Assembly (NCBI GenBank): GCA_017460515.1 | Contig: JAFUAY010000010.1 | Location: forward strand, 91,520 to 155,519 | Direction: 5' to 3' | Origin: Prevotella sp. | Lineage (GTDB): Bacteria; Bacteroidota; Bacteroidia; Bacteroidales; Bacteroidaceae | DNA length: 64,000 nt | In this document: positions 43,771-52,731 of the stretch, one piece after another | How positions within the stretch are numbered: the stretch's first letter is position 1 | Layout of the letters: every line of letters starts with the position of its first letter | The notes under the pieces: generated by a model | Seen by the model: only the letters and a program-made list of their open reading frames with translations | Databases searched by the model: none | What the model was told of the DNA's origin: nothing | Program-made: the position numbers and the translations under genes

Positions 43771-46295
43771 TTCTTGACAAGTTTTCCATGAATGATATAG
43801 ATGCCTGTCGGCAGTTCCGACCAATCATCAACATTTCCCACACAGATGCCCTGTAGGTTGTAAATAGCTTTTGAAGGATTAAGCGTATGGCTTCCCACTT
43901 TCATAATACCAGATTGTTCTTTCATAATGGCACGATGACGAAGGGCAGAACGAACACCATACCAAGCCTTCTTCTTAGCCAATCCAGAAGTATAGAGCAA
44001 AGGACTGACAGCATTGCGCCATGAATCATTATCCTTGATGCCCCATATCACCATGTATGGACAGTTATCATTATTGAGCACCACATCAGTTACAATACGG
44101 TATTGACGAGCCTGTTCATCCGCGTCTTTCTCGGAGGTAGAGGGAACGCCCATGTCCAGTTCGGTGATAACACATTTCATATCCTCCTCAGCAAAGCGCT
44201 TAAAGGTCTTATCCAATTTCAGCGAATCAACATCGTCAATAGAGAAATGACACTGCAGACCTACGCCATCAATCGGAATATTCTTTGCCTTCAGTTGCTT
44301 TACCAGATTATAGAAAGCCTCTGCCTTAGCCTGTCCCTGCTGTTCTACGCCATAATCATTCAGATAGAGTTTAATACTGGGATCGGCACGATGAGCATAG
44401 ACAAAGGCTGAGTCAATATAATCATTACCAATGGCACGCTGCCATACTGACTGTCTGAGCGTATAGCCAGAGGGATTTGAGCGGATAATTGACTGATCAT
44501 CATCCAGGCACTCGTTGACAATATCCCACTCCGCGATTTTTCCCTTATAATGATTCAACACGGTCTCTATATGGTTCTTCATCAGCTGTAATGCCTCCTG
44601 ACGGCTCCAGTTCTTATCATTCTTCTTGCCATCACTCGACAACCACTGGGGCTGCTGCATGTGCCATACCAGACAGTGTCCACGAACGGTCATATTGTTA
44701 TTCTGTGCAAAACTGACCAACCCATCAGCAGCGCCAAAGTCAAACTGTCCTTGTGATGGCTGAAGAGCATCCATCTTCATTTCATTCTCAGCAACCATCA
44801 GGTTAAACTGCTTTCCTGCCTCGGCTCGGTCACTGTCAAGGCCCTTATAGTTACAAAGAGCGATACCGATACGCTTATCGTTCTTTTCAGCATAATAGCG
44901 TAGAGTACGGTTGTCCGAAGCATCATTGACTCCATCATCATAGAAGACGAACCATGTAGACTCAGGATTTTCCGGATCATCAGGGGTATCTGGAGTTTCA
45001 GAATCATTGAGAGAAACAAGACGGAGTTTCAAAATAAAGCCATTTGTATCCTCAACCTCTACGAGTTCCCATGTGAATTTCGAAGAACGCAAATTGAACT
45101 GCCATTCTCCTTTTTTGCTTTTGGCAGAAAGGATTGTCAGCTCGTCACCAACCTGTAGTGTATTCTGTTCGTCTACCTGAATATCGATAACAGGCATATT
45201 CTCACTGGAAGAGAAATCTTCAGTCATGTTCGAGAAACTCAGTACACCTGCAATAGCCAGTGTATCATGAACGGATGTTGACCGTACTTCCAATCGTATT
45301 ACAGAAGACGGATGAACAACAAGATTAGCATTCTTTGAGGGCGTTACATAATTATGGAGAGTGAGCAAGCCGATGCCATCATTGCCGGGTTCTATTGTTC
45401 CATAATTATCAACGGTACCGCCAATACTACCTGTTCCACCCAGTACGCCATTGGTAAAGACGTATGCAACGGCTTCACTTTCGTTAGGACGAGCGCCCAA
45501 GGCTCCACGAAGTTTCTTTGTTTCAGCCTCAGCACGATTATTGGTCACCAGGACACGTCCATTCAGCACACGGAGAGCACCAGAAAGATAATTATCGTTG
45601 CCAGAGATGCGATAGGTACCTTTGCCTTCCTTGATAATACCCAGCGGCGTATCATCACGGTAGCTTGACGGACGAATCAGTCCGGCAAGTGTTGCATCTG
45701 TATTCAAGGCCCCCAGCAAATAATAGCAGGCACGCTGATTCTTCATGTATCCTTGCAGTGTAGATCCCGCTTCGGTGTTCAGTTCGCCAATACGAAATCC
45801 TGCACCGGCGCTGTTTGCTTCACAACAAATGGTAGCCCCATCATGCAGTACGACATGATTATTCTCCATGGAGTTATTGACTTTCCCTCCTTTTAAGTCT
45901 GCTTCGATACTCTCTGGCGAGAATGATTTTCCACCATGAGCAAGTACCACTCCCCAAAAGCCTGCACCTGACGCATTTTCCTTAAACTGATAGATATGAA
46001 TATCGCCAGTAAAGCCACTCCAGTTAGGCCATGATGCTCCTTTGGCAGTTCCCAAATAGCATCTTTCACCTCCTGCATAAAGGTTCAGAGTTCCCGTTCC
46101 GGTAATGGTAGACGAGAAATAGCAATAACGAGCCATTTTCACATCGGCAGCAGTCCCCGCCGGTATCGAGAAAGCAGTGTTATAACTATTATAGTCACTC
46201 GAAGTATTGTTTCCACTGATATCAATAACCTTGTTTGCAGAGGCTGTCATGACCAACTGCATCGCAGCAAAAAAAAGAATCTGTTTTTTTTCCAT
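43767..46295 (-). CDS. GH10 endo-xylanase with N-terminal beta-solenoid-like region
   Basis: An 842-residue secreted protein. Residues about 20-420 look like an autotransporter-type beta-solenoid: GGVLGGTGSIGGTVDNYGT is the characteristic pattern, with GKGTYRISGNDNYLSGALRVLNGRVLV before it. A Pro/Asp/Glu linker (SETPDTPDDPENPEST) leads to a GH10 barrel of about 360 residues: GHCLVWHMQQPQW, WDIVNE with acid/base Glu595, and CVITELD with nucleophile Glu712. The end (AIYNLQGICVG ... PTGIYIIHGKLVKK) is a probable sorting tail. GH10 enzymes cut the beta-1,4-xylan backbone. The ATG follows the CE1 stop with no spacer, and the stop overlaps the next ATG, so translation is tightly coupled. A solenoid passenger in front of a xylanase is unusual; it may bind or present substrate. 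Confidence 0.9.
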   Translation of the reverse strand: MEKKQILFFAAMQLVMTASANKVIDISGNNTSSDYNSYNTAFSIPAGTAADVKMARYCYFSSTITGTGTLNLYAGGERCYLGTAKGASWPNWSGFTGDIHIYQFKENASGAGFWGVVLAHGGKSFSPESIEADLKGGKVNNSMENNHVVLHDGATICCEANSAGAGFRIGELNTEAGSTLQGYMKNQRACYYLLGALNTDATLAGLIRPSSYRDDTPLGIIKEGKGTYRISGNDNYLSGALRVLNGRVLVTNNRAEAETKKLRGALGARPNESEAVAYVFTNGVLGGTGSIGGTVDNYGTIEPGNDGIGLLTLHNYVTPSKNANLVVHPSSVIRLEVRSTSVHDTLAIAGVLSFSNMTEDFSSSENMPVIDIQVDEQNTLQVGDELTILSAKSKKGEWQFNLRSSKFTWELVEVEDTNGFILKLRLVSLNDSETPDTPDDPENPESTWFVFYDDGVNDASDNRTLRYYAEKNDKRIGIALCNYKGLDSDRAEAGKQFNLMVAENEMKMDALQPSQGQFDFGAADGLVSFAQNNNMTVRGHCLVWHMQQPQWLSSDGKKNDKNWSRQEALQLMKNHIETVLNHYKGKIAEWDIVNECLDDDQSIIRSNPSGYTLRQSVWQRAIGNDYIDSAFVYAHRADPSIKLYLNDYGVEQQGQAKAEAFYNLVKQLKAKNIPIDGVGLQCHFSIDDVDSLKLDKTFKRFAEEDMKCVITELDMGVPSTSEKDADEQARQYRIVTDVVLNNDNCPYMVIWGIKDNDSWRNAVSPLLYTSGLAKKKAWYGVRSALRHRAIMKEQSGIMKVGSHTLNPSKAIYNLQGICVGNVDDWSELPTGIYIIHGKLVKK

Positions 46296-48035
46296 TTATT
46301 TTACGAATAATTTCTTTCCATTACAGATATAAACGCCCTTCTTACCGACATTTGTCACCTGACGTCCAGAGAGGTCAAACAGTTGATTTCCCGCAGGTTC
46401 ATGCTTTAGTACTTCATCAATTCCAGCCACGTTACCCTTACGACGAATGGCAGCCTGACCCACAACCAAATCAGCCCATGCAGCATCAGCGGTATAGAAT
46501 GTTATCTGACAATGTGTCGTCTCCAAAACGTCGAAAGTATGACGTACTAATGTAGCGCCACTAAAGGAGTTAGAAGCGGCATTACCAATATTGGTGGTTG
46601 GAGTAACCGTCTCTTCGAAGAGTTTTTTCCCGTCGATGGTCTCGACTGCAACGCGTACTGGCGAAAATGATGCTATATTCCAATTGGCCAAACGATGCAT
46701 CAACTCGTAGTTGCCTGGATACAGGACTAATGAAGTGGTGGTCTCTTTAGCCGCATAACGGGCATATCCTGCATTTGGAGTGCCTTCTACATTACGGGCA
46801 TATAGTCCCCACTCAAAATCATGCTGACTACCTGTGAAATGGAAAACACGACAACCAGACGAATATCCATCACTGTATCCCAGACGTTTCTCTTTGCCAT
46901 CGTATGTGACCCATCCTTCGGGAACGCTTCCCTCTGCCGAAAAAACTTTACTGAAGATGTAATTACTAGTTGGCTCAACGACATTAACACTGACAGATGA
47001 CTGTCCGGTACGACCTTCATTATCAGTTGCGACGGCACGCAACTGATGCTCGCCTGCTGCCAGGTTGTTAAGAGTAATGGTATAAGGAGCCTCATACAAC
47101 GTAGCCAAAAGTATAGTGCCATCATATAGATCTACCTGCTGAACCGTTCCATCCGGATCACTGGCTGAAGCCGTAAGCGTAATAGACCCTGTCTCTGATT
47201 TTCCTCCAATGGTCACAAAGGTCAGTCCATCCTGCGGTGAAGTGAGACGAACCTGTGGATCTTTCATTTCCAGTGAGAAGCGCTTACAGAATTTCCAAAT
47301 CTCATCGCCTGTCTTCACACCGTTGTCATTACTGATCCAGTGGCCTTTATCTGCCATTTCCATCAACACCACCTCAACGCCGTTTTCACCACCGTCCCAA
47401 ACCCGTCGGGTAATATGGGCAGCGCCACGATAGCGCTGAGTAACTTTCGGAGTCTTTGAGCACTTGTTATGATTGATCCAGACGTTCAAAGCACCCTGTA
47501 CTCCACTGAATACTACCACATCATCGCCTGTACCATGGGTATGGATGATGGGTATCGGACGGACATTGGCATTTGCCGTCGTTCCGCCCATCGGATAACC
47601 GCTGATGGGTGCAAAGGCCGCAATCTTGTCAGGAATACGGTTCATGGCGTGATAAGTGAACATTCCACCCATTGAGAAGCCAGACAGGTAGACGCGATTA
47701 CGGTCAATCTTGTACTGTTCGACCATCTTGTCAATCAGTGCCAAGACAAAGTTAATATCACGATCGCCAGAGATATCCCAACCCTTGTCAATTCCGTTTG
47801 GGAATACAGTAACAAATTTGGCTGTATCAGCAACAGACTCAATGACCAACATGCCCTTTTGATAGTTGGCATCTTGGTTCATTCCATGACAGGAGATGAG
47901 CAGCGGACGATTCTCACCGAGGTTCTTGGGCGCATATACAATATAATTGCGCTGAGTTCCATTCACCGTTATCACATCCGCCTTGACAATCAATCCCAAG
48001 AAAGACAGAAGAAATAAAAAAACTATTCGTTTCAT
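46296..48035 (-). CDS. CE1 / PHB-depolymerase-like esterase with Ig-like and shared C-terminal domains
   Basis: A secreted 579-residue protein (signal FLFLLSFLGLIVKA). Residues about 20-260 are an alpha/beta hydrolase similar to feruloyl esterases and PHB-depolymerase-type esterases: RPLLISCHGMNQDANYQKG, VYLSGFSMGGMFTYHAMNR with the nucleophile Ser in GFSMGG, and IHTHGTGDDVV. Residues about 265-355 are an Ig-like module (VRLTSPQDGLTFVTIGG ... RAVATDNEGRTGQSSVSVNV). Residues about 358-530 are the unnamed domain also found at the C-terminus of GH98 and inside the gene at 58987. The tail QLFDLSGRQVTNVGKKGVYI...KKLFVK is a sorting signal. Its place between GH10 and GH115 suggests it removes phenolic or acyl esters from xylan. 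Confidence 0.85.
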   Translation of the reverse strand: MKRIVFLFLLSFLGLIVKADVITVNGTQRNYIVYAPKNLGENRPLLISCHGMNQDANYQKGMLVIESVADTAKFVTVFPNGIDKGWDISGDRDINFVLALIDKMVEQYKIDRNRVYLSGFSMGGMFTYHAMNRIPDKIAAFAPISGYPMGGTTANANVRPIPIIHTHGTGDDVVVFSGVQGALNVWINHNKCSKTPKVTQRYRGAAHITRRVWDGGENGVEVVLMEMADKGHWISNDNGVKTGDEIWKFCKRFSLEMKDPQVRLTSPQDGLTFVTIGGKSETGSITLTASASDPDGTVQQVDLYDGTILLATLYEAPYTITLNNLAAGEHQLRAVATDNEGRTGQSSVSVNVVEPTSNYIFSKVFSAEGSVPEGWVTYDGKEKRLGYSDGYSSGCRVFHFTGSQHDFEWGLYARNVEGTPNAGYARYAAKETTTSLVLYPGNYELMHRLANWNIASFSPVRVAVETIDGKKLFEETVTPTTNIGNAASNSFSGATLVRHTFDVLETTHCQITFYTADAAWADLVVGQAAIRRKGNVAGIDEVLKHEPAGNQLFDLSGRQVTNVGKKGVYICNGKKLFVK

Positions 48036-48047
48036 ATAAGGTTATGT

Positions 48048-50558
48048 TTATAGTTGTGGTCCGATATAAGACTTTTTCAGTCCACCCCAATCAATCATCA
48101 CTCGCTGAAGCATTTGTCCGAAATCTGGGGCATGAAAAGTGATTATGTGTGAGGACTTAGTACGATTGATTGTAAAACGGAGCTGACACGTAGCACCATT
48201 GCGCATTACCTGGTCTTTCCAGGTTCGGTCATACTCCTTAAAACGGTTTTCAAAGACCTGTGTTGCTCCATCGACGGAAACACTCACGGCATTGGTCTTA
48301 CCCGAATAAAGAGGCCAGAACGGTACTGTAAAAAGCTTAACGGTAATCGTATCACTGTCTATTTGCGGCAAAAAGTAGGTTACAGAACCTAACTGTACCA
48401 CCTGTCCATCATAGCCAAGACCAGCGACTAGCCGAGCATCATCCGACTTACTTTCATATTCAGCAAGGTTGACCACATAACAATCATCCATCTTGCCATG
48501 AATAGGAGTTAATACGACAGGCGTTTCACCAACACCTTCTGTAAAGATGACAGTGGGTTTCTGATAATATTGGGCTGTTTGGGTAAAGCTCGTAGAAAGT
48601 GCCATGATGCCACGCCATTTTCCTGGTGATGCCAGAGGCTGTTCATTATAGCGGTCATTCAACGCATTGATACTATCGTAGGCGAGTTCCATCTGTCGCG
48701 CAGCCCAGTTTGCCTCAGCAAACCTTCCTTCTGCAGCCAATTCATGATTCAGCTGCGCCATAAGGAACTTACGATTCATCTGGTATGCAGCTTGAACGGG
48801 GAACTGCAACAGTTCGAAAAAGGCTGCAGCATATTGTTCACTCTTCATCCTTACCATCTCACTGATTCTCTCGACATCATCACTAATCCATTGGTAATCA
48901 GCTAAACGCTGTTGTGCCTCTCCATAATTCTGAAATGAGAACTCTGTATCCTTCAACCCTGTATGAGCCTTGTCATCCCACTGATACTCCCAGCCCATAA
49001 ACTCTGGCTTACGGCTCCATGCCAAACGATAATATTGATCAAGAATGGTCTGGAATCGAGAGGTGAGAGATGGGAGTTGAGGAGAGAGATGAGAAAAAGT
49101 AGAAGCCAAGAAATCCGCTTGACACTGACGGACTTTTTCAAATGAGAAGCCATCCACATTCCAAGCCAGTTCAAAGAACGTATGCATGCCCAGCTCCATC
49201 GGTTTGATATCTCCCACATTCAGGAGCCAATAGCGGTCTGCGCCATTATCATACGCTTTCTTCAATTCTTCATACATCAATACGGGAGGTGTCGTATTCA
49301 ACCAAAGATAATCATGAGGTGCTCCTAAATAAGAGAGGTGGTAGTAAACACCCGCACGACCGCTTCGCTGCTGTTCTTCCGGATTTGACACGCGCTTCAT
49401 ATAGCCATAGTTGTCATCAACCCACACAAGTGTAATGTCATCTGGAACACGCAGCCCATTCTCATAGATATCCATTGTCTCCTTGTATGGAACAAAAATT
49501 TGAGGGATAGAAGCAGCTGTTCCGTCAGTATGGAAAGGAGAATATGCATGATGCTTAACAAGTAGTTCACGCTGGTCCTTGATAACCTTCTCTATCAGCA
49601 GAACTCTCTCATTCATCGGCAGATTACCTCGTAATCCGGCATCATGGACACCACGCATGGCTACAGTATAGATATTCTCATACTGTGAAGCCTCAGCAAG
49701 ACGATCATCCCACTTCTTCCAGATGGTTTCTCGATTGGTCTTGTAGTTCCAGTCGCCATCACGCTGTTGGTCCCACTCACTCTTAGCAGCATTGTTCAAC
49801 AGCAACGGCTCACAGTGACTGGTGGTGATGATAATACCGAACGAATCACAGACCACCTTATTTAAAGCATGGGAATAGAAAGCACCTGTACAACTATGCA
49901 TAGCAGGTGCCAGCATGTTGGCCTTCAAGCGCAATAACAATTCACAAACACGGGCATAAGTACGAGGACCGATATCACCTAATTCTTTCTCATAGTTATT
50001 TTCAGACCATGGCTTTAGTCCCCAGTCTTCATCATTGATAAAGATGCCGCGATACCTGACAGTCGGTTCACCAGAAGCAAAATAGTCACAATGGACTGTC
50101 GCTTCCTCATTTCTAATCACAGGTACGTCAGCCCACCAATACCAAGGTGAGACTCCTATACGCTCTGAAAGATCATAGATACCATAAATAGTACCACGCG
50201 AATCACTGCCGGCAACGACCAAACGGGGCTGTTTCTCCTTCGTGACCATGATCACATAACTCTCCCACTTATCTTTCAAATCAGATGCCTTAATCAGCCC
50301 TTGTTTGACGAGTCTGTTAATTATCTTGCTTTTACCGAAGGTGCCTACAATGATTTGTCTGCCACTAGCCTTACCTTGTGCCACCTTGGGAGAGACGCCT
50401 GTCACGGAAGTGATGTCAGTTCGCAAATCGGCTACAGCCCGTTTTACCTGTTTTGATTCCTGAGAGTCATAACAGATAGTAGCGTTCGCCACACGAAAAT
50501 CCTGACCGACAATTGTCAGTGGAGAAAGCAACAATAGTAAAGTGATCAGATGCTTCAT
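48048..50558 (-). CDS. GH115 xylan alpha-1,2-glucuronidase
   Basis: An 836-residue exported enzyme (signal LLLLSPLTIVG). Family 115 removes (4-O-methyl)glucuronic acid from internal positions of xylan. Recognisable blocks are GTIYGIYDLSERIGVSPWYW, VRYRGIFINDEDWGLKPW, LLRLKANMLAPAMHS, GIIITTSHCEPLLLNN, VWVDDNYGYMKR, YHLSYLGAPHDYLWLNTT and RYWLLNVGDIKPMEL. A C-terminal beta-sandwich follows from about residue 670. Compared with the conserved flow (QADFLAST ... TILDQYYRLAWSRKPEF), the stretch HLSPQLPSLTSRF is coded by a heptamer array, an in-frame insertion or replacement of 14 residues in a helical region. No sorting tail is seen, so a periplasmic site is likely. Confidence 0.93.
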   Translation of the reverse strand: MKHLITLLLLLSPLTIVGQDFRVANATICYDSQESKQVKRAVADLRTDITSVTGVSPKVAQGKASGRQIIVGTFGKSKIINRLVKQGLIKASDLKDKWESYVIMVTKEKQPRLVVAGSDSRGTIYGIYDLSERIGVSPWYWWADVPVIRNEEATVHCDYFASGEPTVRYRGIFINDEDWGLKPWSENNYEKELGDIGPRTYARVCELLLRLKANMLAPAMHSCTGAFYSHALNKVVCDSFGIIITTSHCEPLLLNNAAKSEWDQQRDGDWNYKTNRETIWKKWDDRLAEASQYENIYTVAMRGVHDAGLRGNLPMNERVLLIEKVIKDQRELLVKHHAYSPFHTDGTAASIPQIFVPYKETMDIYENGLRVPDDITLVWVDDNYGYMKRVSNPEEQQRSGRAGVYYHLSYLGAPHDYLWLNTTPPVLMYEELKKAYDNGADRYWLLNVGDIKPMELGMHTFFELAWNVDGFSFEKVRQCQADFLASTFSHLSPQLPSLTSRFQTILDQYYRLAWSRKPEFMGWEYQWDDKAHTGLKDTEFSFQNYGEAQQRLADYQWISDDVERISEMVRMKSEQYAAAFFELLQFPVQAAYQMNRKFLMAQLNHELAAEGRFAEANWAARQMELAYDSINALNDRYNEQPLASPGKWRGIMALSTSFTQTAQYYQKPTVIFTEGVGETPVVLTPIHGKMDDCYVVNLAEYESKSDDARLVAGLGYDGQVVQLGSVTYFLPQIDSDTITVKLFTVPFWPLYSGKTNAVSVSVDGATQVFENRFKEYDRTWKDQVMRNGATCQLRFTINRTKSSHIITFHAPDFGQMLQRVMIDWGGLKKSYIGPQL
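49056..49097 (-). repeat. Heptamer array (six units) inside GH115
   Basis: Plus-strand units TCGAGAG, GTGAGAG, ATGGGAG, TTGAGGA, GAGAGAT, GAGAAAA. The 42-bp length is a multiple of both 7 and 3, so it keeps the frame and adds or replaces 14 codons. The units resemble those at 24510-24565. Confidence 0.65.
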
Positions 50559-50595
50559 TCTTCAGCCTATTCTCTTCAACATACAAATAACGTGA

Positions 50596-52731
50596 TTACC
50601 TAATAATCACTTTCTTTCCATTGATAATATATATGCCGCGCTTAAGGTTGTCCGAAGCAGCACTAGAAATTCTGCGACCGCTAAGATCGAAGATGCTCAG
50701 TGATGCGGATTGAGAATTGCGAGGTGTCAGAATAGCACTCGAACTCTCTGGCGAGAAGTCCTCATTATTCGTCAGATAAATCTGATCGAACCAGATAATA
50801 CCATATCCGTTACCCCATATACTCACGATTTGCACATTCTTCGTATTCAAATCCTGCCCAGCTTTATCGCCAGACGTATACTTCGCCTCTTGCAGATTGA
50901 TAACAAACTGTTCTGCAGTTCCTATCTTCTCTGAAGAGAAACAGTCACCATCAAGACTATTTGATGTAAAGATATTCACATGAGCATTACATGACTGTGC
51001 CTGACGAAGTTTCAACACCAGGTACTTGTATGCCGACATGTCTACGGCTTTAGAATATTCCCAACCAATCTGACCTTTGGTAGCTGGGCGCATGGCTTTC
51101 GAAGACTCATTATACTTGCCCTCACCGCTCAACGAAGCATTGACATACTGTGCTCCAAAGGGGAAGTAAGTACTCTCAACATTAAACGTTGTCTCAACTT
51201 TATTTCCATGTGAGTCTGTATAGGAGGCAAGAATCTCAGCGTTGCCGTAGGCTTTACCTTCTAAGATGGTTCCATTGACTGCCACAATATCAGGCCGGCT
51301 TGAAGTGAGCGCCACATTTGACGTTACTTCGACGGCATAGTCATTCTTAAAGGTTGCAGTGAACTTCGGAAGAAGTCTTCCGCCTACCATCATTTCAGTG
51401 TTAGTGGATGTCATCGCTAAAGAGACAACCTCAAAGTTCTCAACAACATCAGCATGAGGCCAATCTACCTCCCAATATTCAGCATACCAGTCCATGCAGG
51501 CCTTACCGCAAGCTTCCTCCATTCCACCGAATGCAGGAGTCACCTTTTTTTGGTTGAGCAAGACATCGATATCTAACAGGCAAGCTGTACCCGAAAGGGT
51601 CATGGAAATATTCTTGTAGTAGTCAAGCGTGGCCTTGAAGCAGCGTCCCCAATAAGAGGTACGACCAGTTGCCCAAGTTCCATAATTTGGTACGACCCAG
51701 TCACCATGCTCATTATAATGGCCTTCACCCTCATTCTTCGGACTCCAGTCCACCTCAGTGATGATGATAGGAGCAGAGGTTACGACCGGGACACTTGCCT
51801 TGAATTGAGAAATTTTATTATTCACAGCCTGCTCAATATTCCCGTCATTCAGGTTACTATCGGCACAACCATACCATCCATCATAATCATGAACAGCATA
51901 GCCAATATTATAACCTGTGATAGGATACTTGGCATAGCTCTTATAGTTAGACTGCCAACCTGTTCCAGGAATCCAGATAATACCAGTGAAGCCATTAGCA
52001 CGAATCTTTTCCACGATAGGCTGAAAATAATCATGCAGTGCTTTGTCATCTTCCTGGTTATTCTTGTTACGCACATTGACAGGTTCATTGGCAAGTTCGA
52101 GGCTGATCTGTCCTGCATGCTTCAGCACAGAGTCATTCTGCGAAACGATATCCCAGACGGTCAACAAATACTGCTGATAGTAGTCGCCAACTTTTAGGTT
52201 GTGAGGACACACGCCCGGTGGACGCATCACAACAAACATACCGTGATTCATGGCCTTCTGAGCCAAGGGATAGTAAAGCGACTTCATGAAAGACTTCAAG
52301 CGACTGGGATTGAATTTCTTGATATCTGCTTCACCCGTTGCATCAGAGGGCTGGTCAGCAGCAACGGAATAAGTATAGCTGTCGCTGGGATCGTTGGTCC
52401 ATGCAGGATCGAGGTGCAGGCGGAACACATCACACTTTGCCTCCTCTAAGCCAGCAAATATCTTTTCAAAATAGTTCTTACATTTCGTCACACCAGTACT
52501 ATTGTACCCCGTACCTGAGCCATCCCAAGGCGAGCCCCATCGCCATCCGTTAAAATACATGTTTGGGGTATCCATCACACCATGGAGCACTACGTGATTA
52601 CCATGCTGGTCTACCAACCATTTACCATCAACCTTCAGTGTTGGTAATGGCTTTACTCCCTGAGCACAAACATACGAACTCAACAGAGTAGTCATCAGAA
52701 AAAAGAATAACCGTTTCATCATATTTGTCAT
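50596..52731 (-). CDS. GH5-family endo-glycanase with C-terminal modules
   Basis: A secreted 711-residue protein (signal RLFFFLMTTLLSSYVCA). Residues about 30-440 are a GH5 (beta/alpha)8 barrel: LVDQHGNHVVLHGVMDTPN, DVFRLHLDPAW, SLELANEPVN with the acid/base Glu, HDYDGWYG, and IIITEVDWSP with the nucleophile Glu. Some GH5 subfamilies in rumen Bacteroidales are endoxylanases and the context favours that, but the subfamily cannot be assigned by eye. A Big2-like Ig segment (about 455-530) and a beta-sandwich of about 140 residues follow. The end (SIFDLSGRRISSA ... RGIYIINGKKVIIR) is a sorting tail, so it probably acts outside the cell. The first ATG overlaps the upstream stop (TAATG); MMKRLFFF at 52722 is an alternative start. 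Confidence 0.88.
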   Translation of the reverse strand: MTNMMKRLFFFLMTTLLSSYVCAQGVKPLPTLKVDGKWLVDQHGNHVVLHGVMDTPNMYFNGWRWGSPWDGSGTGYNSTGVTKCKNYFEKIFAGLEEAKCDVFRLHLDPAWTNDPSDSYTYSVAADQPSDATGEADIKKFNPSRLKSFMKSLYYPLAQKAMNHGMFVVMRPPGVCPHNLKVGDYYQQYLLTVWDIVSQNDSVLKHAGQISLELANEPVNVRNKNNQEDDKALHDYFQPIVEKIRANGFTGIIWIPGTGWQSNYKSYAKYPITGYNIGYAVHDYDGWYGCADSNLNDGNIEQAVNNKISQFKASVPVVTSAPIIITEVDWSPKNEGEGHYNEHGDWVVPNYGTWATGRTSYWGRCFKATLDYYKNISMTLSGTACLLDIDVLLNQKKVTPAFGGMEEACGKACMDWYAEYWEVDWPHADVVENFEVVSLAMTSTNTEMMVGGRLLPKFTATFKNDYAVEVTSNVALTSSRPDIVAVNGTILEGKAYGNAEILASYTDSHGNKVETTFNVESTYFPFGAQYVNASLSGEGKYNESSKAMRPATKGQIGWEYSKAVDMSAYKYLVLKLRQAQSCNAHVNIFTSNSLDGDCFSSEKIGTAEQFVINLQEAKYTSGDKAGQDLNTKNVQIVSIWGNGYGIIWFDQIYLTNNEDFSPESSSAILTPRNSQSASLSIFDLSGRRISSAASDNLKRGIYIINGKKVIIR

